Shown: one piece after another, positions 35,450-44,995 of the stretch
How the letters are laid out: each line of letters opens with the position of its first letter
How positions within the stretch are numbered: the first letter of the stretch is position 1
Origin: Brevipalpus yothersi
Taxonomy: Eukaryota > Arthropoda > Arachnida > Trombidiformes > Tenuipalpidae
Direction: 5' to 3'
Length of the DNA stretch: 64,000 nucleotides
Assembly: GCA_003956705.1 (NCBI GenBank)
Contig: QZCP01000061.1
Coordinates: 74,630-138,629, forward strand
Notes under the pieces: generated by a model
Seen by the model: the letters and a program-made list of their open reading frames with translations, nothing else
What the model was told of the DNA's origin: nothing
Databases searched by the model: none
Program-made: the position numbers and the translations under genes

Positions 35450-38097
35450 TTAAGAACAGTGACAAGAGCAATCTTTAGTTTTTATCTCTCTTTTTGGACG
35501 AGATGGAGATGGAGTCGATTTTCCATCGGTTTTCTCCTCTTTCGGTTCTGGTTCTGGCAGGGAATATTCAATAGAAAATACATAAGTATCAAAATTTTTT
35601 GGTTATTCAATTGGTGGACTAATTTTCATTGATCCTACCTTCAATAGGTTTGTCAAGCTTGAGGATTGTGGCCAGATTGGATTTATTTTTCTTATTTTGA
35701 GATCCTTTTCCGGTACTACATGAGAAGAACATCTTTTCACCGGTCATATGGATAAGTCGAGGATCGGTAGTCATATTTCCATAAGGAGTAATGAGCTGTA
35801 AAGTGAGTAACGGAAATGAAAAGACATTAATTGAGATCATAATTAGATCAAATCGTCTAGCTTATTGGGATATAATTTGATCATATATATATCGTGACAT
35901 TTAAATCGGTCAAGTGATCCGACCATGATCGCTTCCTGAATCATTGAATCATTAATTTTTCCCGCCATATTTGTGAAAAAAATTTTCTGCAGAGGAAGTC
36001 GCTTACTATATTACAATTGCTGATACAGTTCCGATCGAATTAGTGAGCAATTCAGTCGATTCTCTTTCGTGTTAGGAGAGAAAAAAATTTTTTTATAAAT
36101 GCATTATATATATATATATATATTGTTAATACGGTCTGAAGTTTTTTTTTTGCTTCATGATCTCTTGAGCTTACTTATTGTCATCAAATTTGTTGAGCAA
36201 AACGGTATTGACACGCTCACACACATGCAGGCATTAAACACATTGAGACAACATTCATCGAACGAATGTGTGTGTATCAAGTAGCAGCAGCCAGCAAATA
36301 GTTTTGTGTGAACATATAGCAAAAGAAATCAAGTCAACAGGAAATGTCATAGTGATCATTATGAAAAAGAGTTAAATGGAGGCCATGTGTAACGTCCTTC
36401 AATGGTAACAAAAATGAAAGTAATACCAGTAGTGATAGTAGTAGTAAGAATAATTAAATTCAAAAGCGTCTCAATTCAAACAACAGCGAACCAATGTCAA
36501 GCTGCTTTCTTCTTGTGTGTTTGTTTGTTTGATGATATGAAGTTCAAAGTTAACATTGTGATGAGGTTCGAGAAAGTTCGAATTTGAATTGAAAATTGTC
36601 ATCACAATTACTATTATTATTACTATTCAAATGATGCTGATGTCAAGTCTGATTAATGATTACTAAGGGTTACTCAAACTTGCTAACTGAATGAAATATC
36701 GAATGATATGTCAGATTTGTGATCAATCAGTTGGAAAGTTGGAAAAAATGGATTTTCCCTCGATTTTGTATTGAATAAAAAACCGAAGACTGGACTAGGG
36801 CCAAAAGAACCCTACAAGTGATCCAAAAAATTTAACAAAATCTAGTTGAATGTCTGTAGGTTCTTTGCTATAGAATTTGAATGTGACACAAAATTGAAAG
36901 AAAACTAACGAAAGATTCAACCAAGCATCCAATGTCAACCAGAAAGTGAGCATTTGAAAAAGAAAATCAGTTTATGCACTTTGTATTCCACTTTTCTTGG
37001 ACACTTATCGATTCGGAACATTTAGCGCTATTATCATTTTACCTCATTAGAACGATTCTGTATTTTGGCATTGTTTTCACCAAACCTGGCTTGTCATTTA
37101 ACTTGCGTGGCTTAAATCAGTCGAATTTAATCTGATAATTGTTTTCGTCATATTCCCCTTTAAGACTATTGTAATATCGAAATTCTGATGATCCGGTCGG
37201 TTTTTTCAAATTCTTTGATAACCTAACAGTCAATTATTTTTTTCACAAAAGCAAATCAAATCTCACACAATCATCAGTAATCGATGAAAAATTAATCGTT
37301 TCTTACCATTTTGGGCTCCGAAGCAATGATCTGAGTAGCAGTTTTTCTTTCCACCTCACAATTGATTCGTCCTCTCTTACCATTTTTCAATAAATCCTGG
37401 AAAAGACGAATAGCTACTCATCAGTATGATTCCTTGAAGTTCATCGCAATATCTCATTTTTCCAATAAAACTGCCCTCCAAAAAATTCAGTAAAACACAT
37501 AACTAGACATATATTTACTTACTCCTGCTTCACCTTCCAATTGGATTCGAACAGGCAATTTTTTTATCTCATCGGCTGTGTCCTCGCTCGAAAGTGCCGT
37601 TAGAGGCTCATAATAAGGCGAGTTCCTTGATTCACTTGCCTAGAATAATATCAAGAAATATATGAATAAATATATGAATGTTTTGACTTATGATCATGAA
37701 AGAATTCTGAAGGAAACTTTCCAAATTTTTCAGATTCACGTAGCACCGGAAAAAGATTGATCAATTACTTACGTGATAACGGGAACAATCACAACGAGCT
37801 CCTGCTTGGACATAAGCGGACATAAGAATAAAAGTGCCCAAAACTGCGGTCATACACATCAAACTGTACGAAATGAACTTGACAATTTTCATAGTTTGTT
37901 GAGCTTGTAGTGCCTATGGTTGAAGTTAGAACGAAGTTAGCATGAGAAAAATTTCTCACGATTTGAACATTTGAACATACCTGGACGGTTATCTCTGGAG
38001 TCAGACCGATGGTTGACTGGGTTTCAGCGGAATGTTGATAATCGATGTAACTACCGCTGTTTGATTTTTGGCTCATGTTGAAAGGTAAAATATTCAT
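35450..38097 (-). CDS. Unrecognised type II membrane protein with a furin-type site and Cys-rich tail
   Basis: Six exons (37981-38097, 37773-37913, 37523-37639, 37307-37396, 35639-35795, 35450-35553) join in phase to 241 aa. There is no signal peptide. About 50 cytoplasmic residues (MNILPFNMSQKSNSGSYIDY...) lead to one hydrophobic helix near residues 52-74 (KFISYSLMCMTAVLGTFILM), so the rest should be extracellular or luminal. That part has CDC right after the helix, an N-glycosylation site (NMTT), two more single cysteines, then RPKR, a furin consensus, followed by EIKTKDCSCHCS and the stop. The last acceptor is ambiguous by six in-frame bases. I do not recognise the family. The phase consistency of five splice junctions argues for a real gene. 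Confidence 0.78.
35796..37306 (-). other. Long intron 4 of the type II membrane protein gene
   Basis: 1511-base intron, longest coding intron in the window. It includes (TA)n at about 36106-36122. No nested gene recognised. Confidence 0.7.
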
Positions 38098-38420
38098 AGC
38101 AATCGGATGATCAAGATTTACAAAGAAAAAGTGATAAATTCGAAATCACAGGAGAATTGTTCAAGCAAGTTTGTAAGCACGGGCTTTAAGTTGCTTGGGT
38201 AATGGAGTCAACCGCACAAGTTGCTTAGCTAATGAAATGATACTTTAAGAGCGTGAATTAGTTGATCACCATGCTTGTGAACGAAAACTTGGACAACAGT
38301 TTCGAAACCCTTACTTTTGAGGTTTTCTAACGCAAAAAACGAGGTTAAATTTAACGGACTAAAAGCTGTCCTTTTTGAGAGCTTTTTTCGATCTTTCAGC
38401 CTCTTTCTCTATATCTCACC

Positions 38421-38424
<4 letters not shown>

Positions 38425-38462
<38 letters not shown>
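38425..38462. repeat. (CT)n microsatellite
   Basis: About 19 CT units in a pyrimidine-rich context. Confidence 0.95.
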
Positions 38463-38464
<2 letters not shown>

Positions 38465-39282
38465 CTCGCTTTTTTTTCTCTCCCATTTTGCTTACATTTA
38501 TCAGCACCTCCCTCTACTCTCGATGAACAAAGACGGAAGGTGATTTCTCCAATTAAACTTCTAATAGTTTAACTTAATCTCCGTTCTAATGCAAGCCAAC
38601 TCAATTCTGTACACCACCAACCTTAGCTTGGCTTGGCTTGGCTTCGAGAGTTCGAGAAGGCTGGACATCAAATACCGTTGACCGTTCCAATGCTCCAGTG
38701 AGTTTGTTCAACATTTACTTGCACCTTGTAGACTGGTACGAATGTAGATAGTGAAAGTTAAATGGACAAATCTGCTCTAAATTTGACCATCATTTGGTGC
38801 ATTGACTTTTTTTACTGGCCTCCTCCATTCAACATACCCCTCCTCATCCCCACTTAATCACATTTGATTTGGACAATTTACTTTTCTTACTTCTTCTCAC
38901 AATCTCCTCATTCTTTTTTCACCTTTCCTATTGTCCGATACCGTTTTTACACCTTAATCGATCAGTTCTGATGATATTTGAGGCCCAGACTGGAGACAGG
39001 AATTGGGTATTGCGGTTTCTTGAGAATAGTGACAATACATATATATTCTTTTGAGAGTCCTAATGTGACAGTATCATCATTTGAGAGAAGACATACTATT
39101 CAGTACGGGATGAACAAATTGCGATCACTTCAAATAGGAAAGGAATCGATTCATTTCCTCAGATCTATCAGTTGTCTAACTTTTGCCCGGATAGGGATCT
39201 GACGACTTTGATCTCTGTTGAGATGAACCTCACTAATTTGTGTCCTCTTTTTCTATTCAGATTCTCATCATGTAAATTCAGT

Positions 39283-39560
39283 TTAAAAGGAATTCCATTG
39301 CTTTGAGCAAACAAATCTCAACCTCTGATTGAACTTTATCATTGGTTTGCCGGCTAATCATTTTGCTTGTGATCTCTTAAAGATAGAGAGTTCGATCTCA
39401 TTTCTGATGATAAATCGATGTCTTCTAGTCCTTCGAGGACTGAAATTGCTCTTTGTGAAGCTAAAACCGTTAGAATAGAGAATCGTACCTAGATTGACAA
39501 CTCAAACTTTTCTGAACCTCTTTCTCTGTTTGAAATCCTAACTTATCTCATCTTTTTGGA
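39283..39560 (+). repeat. Direct repeat flanking caspase 3, left copy
   Basis: Diverged copy of 41030-41290 in the same orientation, from ctttgagcaaacaa-tctcaac through the PKNOX 3'-flank repeat to ctaacttatctcatctttttg. A partial third copy of its end lies at about 40880-40960. This suggests that the caspase 3 unit arose or moved by unequal duplication. Confidence 0.65.
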
Positions 39561-39862
39561 AATTGACTTGAAATTTTTCCAAATCGTTTGTAGTTGCAAA
39601 ACTTTCCAAACTCTTCGATAAACCAACTCTGACCCCTCGATTTGCCATCTATGAGGAGAACATTTCCCTCAACTCAATGCGCCAAACTTGTGAACAATGT
39701 TAACTGTTATGTTCGCTATTGAGTACTTTTATTGAAATTATCTGAAATACTTCTTTTTCTAATTATAATCAGTGATCAATTCTATCGTTCCTCGAAGTAA
39801 ATTGTTGTTTTGGTTGGAATCACTTCTTCTGAGAAATTATATTGAAAGTTCAGTGTTGAAGA

Positions 39863-40777
39863 ATGTCATCGATTGAAGTCAACAGATTCTTTGGCTCAGC
39901 GGATGAGATTGAGTATAGACTGAGAGAAATTTTTAGGTAAGTTGTGTTTATATGAGAAATCCTTCAATTGATTTTTATTCATTGCAATCACAGGAAATCC
40001 TCATCTTGTCCCTCAAATAACTCTGTAGTGGAAAACGATCCGTTGTATAGAATGGATCATGATCGAAGGGGCACATGCATCATCCTCAATCATTTGACTT
40101 TCGATGATCCATCTCTACCTGATAGGCATGGTACAAATCTTGATGCACATGCATTGAATGTGTCATTCTCTCTGTTGGGCTTCGATGTCCGAGTTTTTAA
40201 TGATCTAACAAGAACAGAAATCATGGACACCCTGGAATCTGCTGGCAACGAGGACTACACTGATCAGGATGTACTCGTCTGCTTTTTTCTAACCTACGGG
40301 GCTGGACACTCTCTATGGGCGAAGGACAGCAAATACTCAATAAAATCAGCGCTGGGATTTTTTGATAGCGTTTCCTGTCCAACACTTACTTGGAAGCCTA
40401 AGCTTTTCCTCATACAAGCCTGCCAAACTAAACGTGGTCGCGAACCTTTCTGTTTCCCTCGTGACGGATGGTTTCCATACACTTGGAATGGCTACTTCAT
40501 CAGCTCATCTATAGTCTCTATTAGGTACAAGAAACACAACACATCGGTGTTCATGCAGTTATTTTCTCAGGTGATTCTGGAGCTTGGATCTAGTGAAGAA
40601 TTGCACGAGGTGTTAAAAGAACTCTATAAAAGACTCTGGGATATCTTCAAACCGTATTGTCGGAAAGAAAATGATGAACTCTACCAATTGTATGTATCGG
40701 GTCGAATCATTGATAACCTTGGGGGACCCATAAGTTTTCCTCCCAAATATTCTCTCTCCCTCAAACATTGCCTCTAA
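39863..40777 (+). CDS. Caspase-like protein lacking the catalytic histidine (paralogue 3, pseudocaspase)
   Basis: Exons 39863-39936 and 39994-40777 give 285 aa. The first coding exon is 74 nt with the same phase as in paralogue 1, so the two share descent. The fold is complete (MDHDRRGTCIILNH, KPKLFLIQAC), but the histidine motif reads FFLTYGAG: Tyr126 replaces the catalytic His. Cys168 is kept, yet the QACRG motif has become QACQT. The p10 groove SWRNTRDGSW is lost, replaced around SIRYKKHNTSVF. The reading frame is open throughout with normal splice sites, so this looks like a maintained inactive homologue rather than a decayed gene. AATAAA at 40776-40781 overlaps the stop codon. Confidence 0.93.
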
Positions 40778-41029
40778 TAAACCATCATGTCTTGATTTCT
40801 CAAGGATCAAGAATTCAGCCTCGTCTATGATAATTAGTTGATCTGTAACAACCATTTCGTATGAATCAATATATCTCGTATGAATTTCTTAATTGACTTA
40901 TCTTCCTGGAGTATTGAATCTATCTCCTCTCCGATCGTGTGTCTACGGGTTTGCAAGAAAATTTTCAAACTCCGTACATTGACTTTGCTTTGACTGAATG
41001 ATGATGAAAAGTTCACTGCCAATGAATAT

Positions 41030-41290
41030 CATTACTTTGAGCAAACAATTCTCAACTACTGATTGATCTTCACCATCAGTCTACAAATTGTTATTCTGCT
41101 TGAGATGTATGAGAGATAAAAAGTTCAAACCCATTGCTGATAATAAATCGATCTCTTCCAAGCATTTGAGTATCAAAATAGCTATCTGCGGAGCTGAAAC
41201 CATTTTCCAAGGAAGATTCCGTTTGAATTTTCTAACTTGACTCATCTTTTTGAGGTATTGACTCTATCTTCTCTCCAATCTCTTGTATAC
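41030..41290 (+). repeat. Direct repeat flanking caspase 3, right copy
   Basis: Partner of 39283-39560, containing another diverged copy of the PKNOX 3'-flank repeat at 41110-41205. Confidence 0.65.
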
Positions 41291-41375
41291 GGGTTCGAAC
41301 ATCCAATATTCACCAATTGAATAAATTACTTACACAAACTTATACATATTATTTTAATCATCGAACCAAAACTAG

Positions 41376-41980
41376 GTTGTAGCTCTACCTCTTCAAAAAT
41401 CCATCGGAATTCCTCGAAATCATTTGGTGGCACAGGATATAGTAGAACGACATTTTCTGAAGCTATCGAAGTAGCAAAAAATCATGACCAAAGAGTGGAC
41501 GGTGGTACAGAAGGGGATCTGAGTCATGGAGCTTCCTATGTGATCCAAAAGCGAAACCAGAAACGAGGAATCCTTCCTAAAAAAGCCACAGCCATTTTGA
41601 GATCATGGCTTTTTCAACATATTGTCGTAAGTACTTCCAGTAACATTCCTCCATAATATTTCGAGATAATTCTGTTCCACAAGATCCATATTCTACAGAA
41701 GATGAAAGAAAAGCTATCGATGTGAGGACACATTTACCCCTTCCACAAGTTAATAATTGGTTCATTAACGCAAGACGACGAGTACTCCAGCCGATGCTTG
41801 ATTCAGCGAATATTCCTAGCACATCTAAAGAGGATATTAATGAGATGAAAGAGAAAGAACGAAATCGATTACAAAAATCGAAGGGAAAAAATTTAAAATC
41901 TCAGAGACTTTGGCCTAAATCGATGATCAATATTAATCGGGCACATAATCAACCAAAAATCTCTCTCCAAAATAGTTAAC
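41376..41980 (+). pseudogene. PKNOX exon 4-5 duplicate with homeodomain, no MEIS domain
   Basis: 41376-41626 copies PKNOX exon 4 at exactly the same length (251 nt) with an intact gtaagt donor. The intron is kept, and the exon 5 copy starts at 41683. The frame through the homeodomain is open (VNNWFINARRRVLQPMLDSA), but the exon 5 acceptor has changed from acag|c to acaa|g, so the only AG lies one base late and would shift the frame. The C-terminus is also shifted (RAHNQPKISLQNS). Exons 1-3 with the MEIS/PREP domain are absent. It is a partial segmental duplicate, probably non-functional as a protein. Confidence 0.85.
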
Positions 41981-42136
41981 ATAATACTCAATTTTTAAAT
42001 ACCGTTGATTCTCATTCTAATAGCTCTAGCTAATCAATAATGAAGATCTACTGTCAAAAAACATAACTATGAAAGAACAACTCAAGCTCAAACTTCCAAT
42101 TGGGACTCAATTAAATTGGAATTCATTGGCTCACTG

Positions 42137-42628
42137 CTCAAACAGTCTCAGCATCGTAGAGAGCAATCTTGATGCTAGAAGGATTGAAAAAATCGACTCA
42201 TTACCAGAAGTGAGATTGAATCCTGTATCTTCCAGGGATTGGAAACATAGCTACAAATTATAAGTTCATGATTGGTCTAATCTGGAGTTTAAGCTTAATT
42301 AGTCCATGGTTATCATGTTCTTCGACTCTACACCTTCATTGTTATTCATATAAAATGAGAATCAACGGTATTCCAAATTGATTGATTTCAACTATTTTAG
42401 AGATTTTTGGTTGATTATGTGCCCGATTAATATTGATCATCGGTTTAGGCCAAAGTCTCTGAGATTCTGAATTTTTTCCCTTCGATTTTTGTAATCGATT
42501 TCGTTCTTTCTCTTTCATCTCATTAATAACTTCTTTAGATGTGATAGGAATATTCGTTGAATCAAGCATCGGCTAAAGTATTCGTTGTCTTGCGTTAATG
42601 AACCAATTACCAACTTGTAAAAGGGTTA
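42137..42628 (-). pseudogene. Inverted PKNOX exon 5 copy with a stop in the homeodomain
   Basis: On the minus strand the exon 5 copy reads VGNWFINARQRIL, then an in-frame TAG just after the recognition helix, then PMLDSTNIPITSKE. The downstream part matches the plus-strand copy at 41733-42112 closely (long identical runs around the EKERNRLQKSKGKN codons). The two copies are arranged tail to tail with the 3' flank as loop, making a long inverted repeat with arms of about 350 bases. Confidence 0.85.
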
Positions 42629-42925
42629 AATATTCCCAAAAAGAGACTCATGAAAATTCTTGGTCCATTTAATTTCGTGATTACGTAAGTCTCCATGGAA
42701 TTAATTTCCATGAATATCAGGATGGATTGAGAATGGAGTCAGAAAATCCATTCGTCCAAGGCTTTTTTCCTATGGATATGATCCAATTTGAAACATTTTT
42801 TTGAGTCACACAAATCATGAAATTTTAAATATCAAATTATACATGTATACGTACTCAATCCGGGCAAAATGAGTTTTTCTCAACTGCAAAGTTGATTGAA
42901 TTTACAGATTTTCAAATTTTTCCCC
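42629..42925 (+). repeat. Segmental direct repeat, copy 2
   Basis: Second copy of 28773-29055, here immediately right of the inverted PKNOX copy, whereas copy 1 lies immediately left of the first inverted pair. This fits an ancestral tandem array of one composite unit. Confidence 0.8.
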
Positions 42926-43662
42926 ATTCATAATTGCCTCATCCTTTTTTCCATGAAAATGACCTGATTATCAGAGATTTTCTTAGATATACTGGTGGTG
43001 AAACTCTTGTTGGAATAATAATAATAATAATTTGAATAATGAAAATCACAATAGCGGATACAAATTAATTGCATTTCACTGAAATTACTGTCATTATATG
43101 AGCATGATATCAATGGGCTCATGCGATATCTAAAAACTCATAAGGTTTACTCCTGGAAACATTTCTCAAGATTTCTTGAAATTCCTTTTGTTTCCCATGT
43201 TTCCCTGTGTCCGCGAATTCCAAACTACTGCATAGTATATCTCTTCAGCGATTTGTACCTCATGCGGAAGCTATTCTGAAGATAAATTAGGTAAAAAATA
43301 CGATCGATTGAAGAAAAATTACTATTCTTCAGGTGAAGGACAATCTCCACGGATGAAAAGAATATTTTTCTTGTTTCCAATCAATATGATGATACATGTA
43401 CACTGACTAATGAGTATCAATGATAAACGCTAAAGAAAACCAAAAACTAATCACAATCGATCGAAAGGTATTGATAGCTTATTTACTGGTAGCAAGGACA
43501 TCTCATAACCACCGACACCACTCTCTTTGATAGCACTCGGTGGTTGAATGAAATGCTCATGATGTCCATACACACATTGTATGTAAGTGTATATACACCA
43601 TGTACTATCAGCACGTCGAGCCAACGCGCCAGAGAGCAAGTGAGTGAGTGAGTGAGAAATAG

Positions 43663-43668
<6 letters not shown>

Positions 43669-43710
<42 letters not shown>
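43669..43710. repeat. (GA)n microsatellite
   Basis: About 21 AG units, preceded by a short GTGA run (gtgagtgagtgagtgag). Confidence 0.95.
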
Positions 43711-43712
<2 letters not shown>

Positions 43713-44735
43713 TCATAGGATCATCCGATTCTTTTACCACACTTGATGGGTAGAAAAGGGAAATTGCTAGACATTTCACCAGTAAGAATCCATCAGAAGG
43801 AGGAAAAAACGCTCACCGTTGCAACGTTTTTCCATCAAGGCTACATCATAGAGTGAGAGAGATGCGCTAAAATAAGTCAACTCAGAAGATATTAGATGCT
43901 ACTAGAGTATCATTTTTCTAATAAGTTACACTTCTTATTAGTCGCCTGATCATCGCAAGTTTCTCTTGTGATCAGTTAACTGTGTAAACTGTTCAAGTGT
44001 CTGTAAGCTGATCTCCCGCCAAAGCGTGATCATCACCGGTAAGTGTGTTTGTGAATATTTTGTGTGCATGATTTTTTTGTGATGAAAATAATTTTAACCA
44101 AAATGATAAGGAAAGAGATTAGATTGAATCAACCAGATAATCACAAAATGTATCCATTTCTCAGTATACAGAAGAATAACTGATGATCTCCCCAAAAAAT
44201 TGAACATATGGATTTTAAGATTGTATATTTTCTTCGGTGAAAGCTGTCCTCGAATATAAACTAAGGTAGAAATTTTTCATCCATTTAAAATAGTTTTCCC
44301 GGATGAAAAATTTTTTAGATTTAACATTGACCCAACAAATGAAGAAAACATCGTAAAAATCTATCGGATTCGTAAAAACCGGCAACTTGTGTATGAACCG
44401 GTGAAAGTGGAAAACTTTTTTTCACATTCCAACACATTAAGAAACAAAATCACCTCTTCCGGTCATCTCAGGTGTTACAATTGACAAATTGTTTAGACTA
44501 TCCGTTCGACTGATGTACCGTTAATGACGCACGAAGTTGAAAAGGAAAAAAAAATATCCTATCATGATAAAAGTTCTGTCAGATAGAAAATTTTCATGAT
44601 CCAAAAGGTGGCAGGCATGAAGTTTGGGTGAAGGCGTGGAAATAAGTTTCATCGGCTGATGTTGACATCACAGATGACTTCAAGTATCATGATATTTTTC
44701 ATGAAGTGAGGAAATGAATTGATATACTCACTTTT

Positions 44736-44740
<5 letters not shown>

Positions 44741-44771
<31 letters not shown>
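44741..44771. repeat. (CT)n microsatellite
   Basis: About 15 CT units about 225 bases before the ACC start codon, so possibly in its promoter or 5' UTR. Confidence 0.95.
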
Positions 44772-44775
<4 letters not shown>

Positions 44776-44995
44776 GATTGATATACACACGCTGAAACAT
44801 TACAAAATATGTGTAAATTTCATCATCATTCATATTTTTTTATTCTTTTACATGTAGTGTAAAGTTGGATTTTGGAGTATAAATATATACATATTTTTTT
44901 GCTTGTGTTTATGTTTATGTGTGTGTGCAATCCTCAAAAACGTGCTGTTCCACTGATCATTTGATTGGGCCAAGATAGGGGGTCATCTTGTTAAA

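Larger units (their letters stand above)
38098..39862. other. Intergenic region before caspase 3
   Basis: Holds (CT)n at 38425-38462 and, from about 39283, a segment repeated at 41030-41290 on the other side of caspase 3. Pyrimidine-rich near 38870-38950. No gene recognised. Confidence 0.5.
42926..44995. other. Intergenic region upstream of acetyl-CoA carboxylase
   Basis: Non-coding; contains (GA)n at 43669-43710, (CT)n at 44741-44771 and probably the ACC promoter with 5' UTR exons. No gene recognised. Confidence 0.5.

Noticed and set aside
41261..41320. gggttcgaac, resembling a tRNA B box
   Set aside because: Spacing inside the box is wrong and no A box or cloverleaf can be drawn. No tRNA gene in the window could be supported.
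41376..41980. A second functional PKNOX gene
   Set aside because: Exons 1-3 are absent, the exon 5 acceptor is shifted by one base, and the C-terminus is out of frame relative to the parent.
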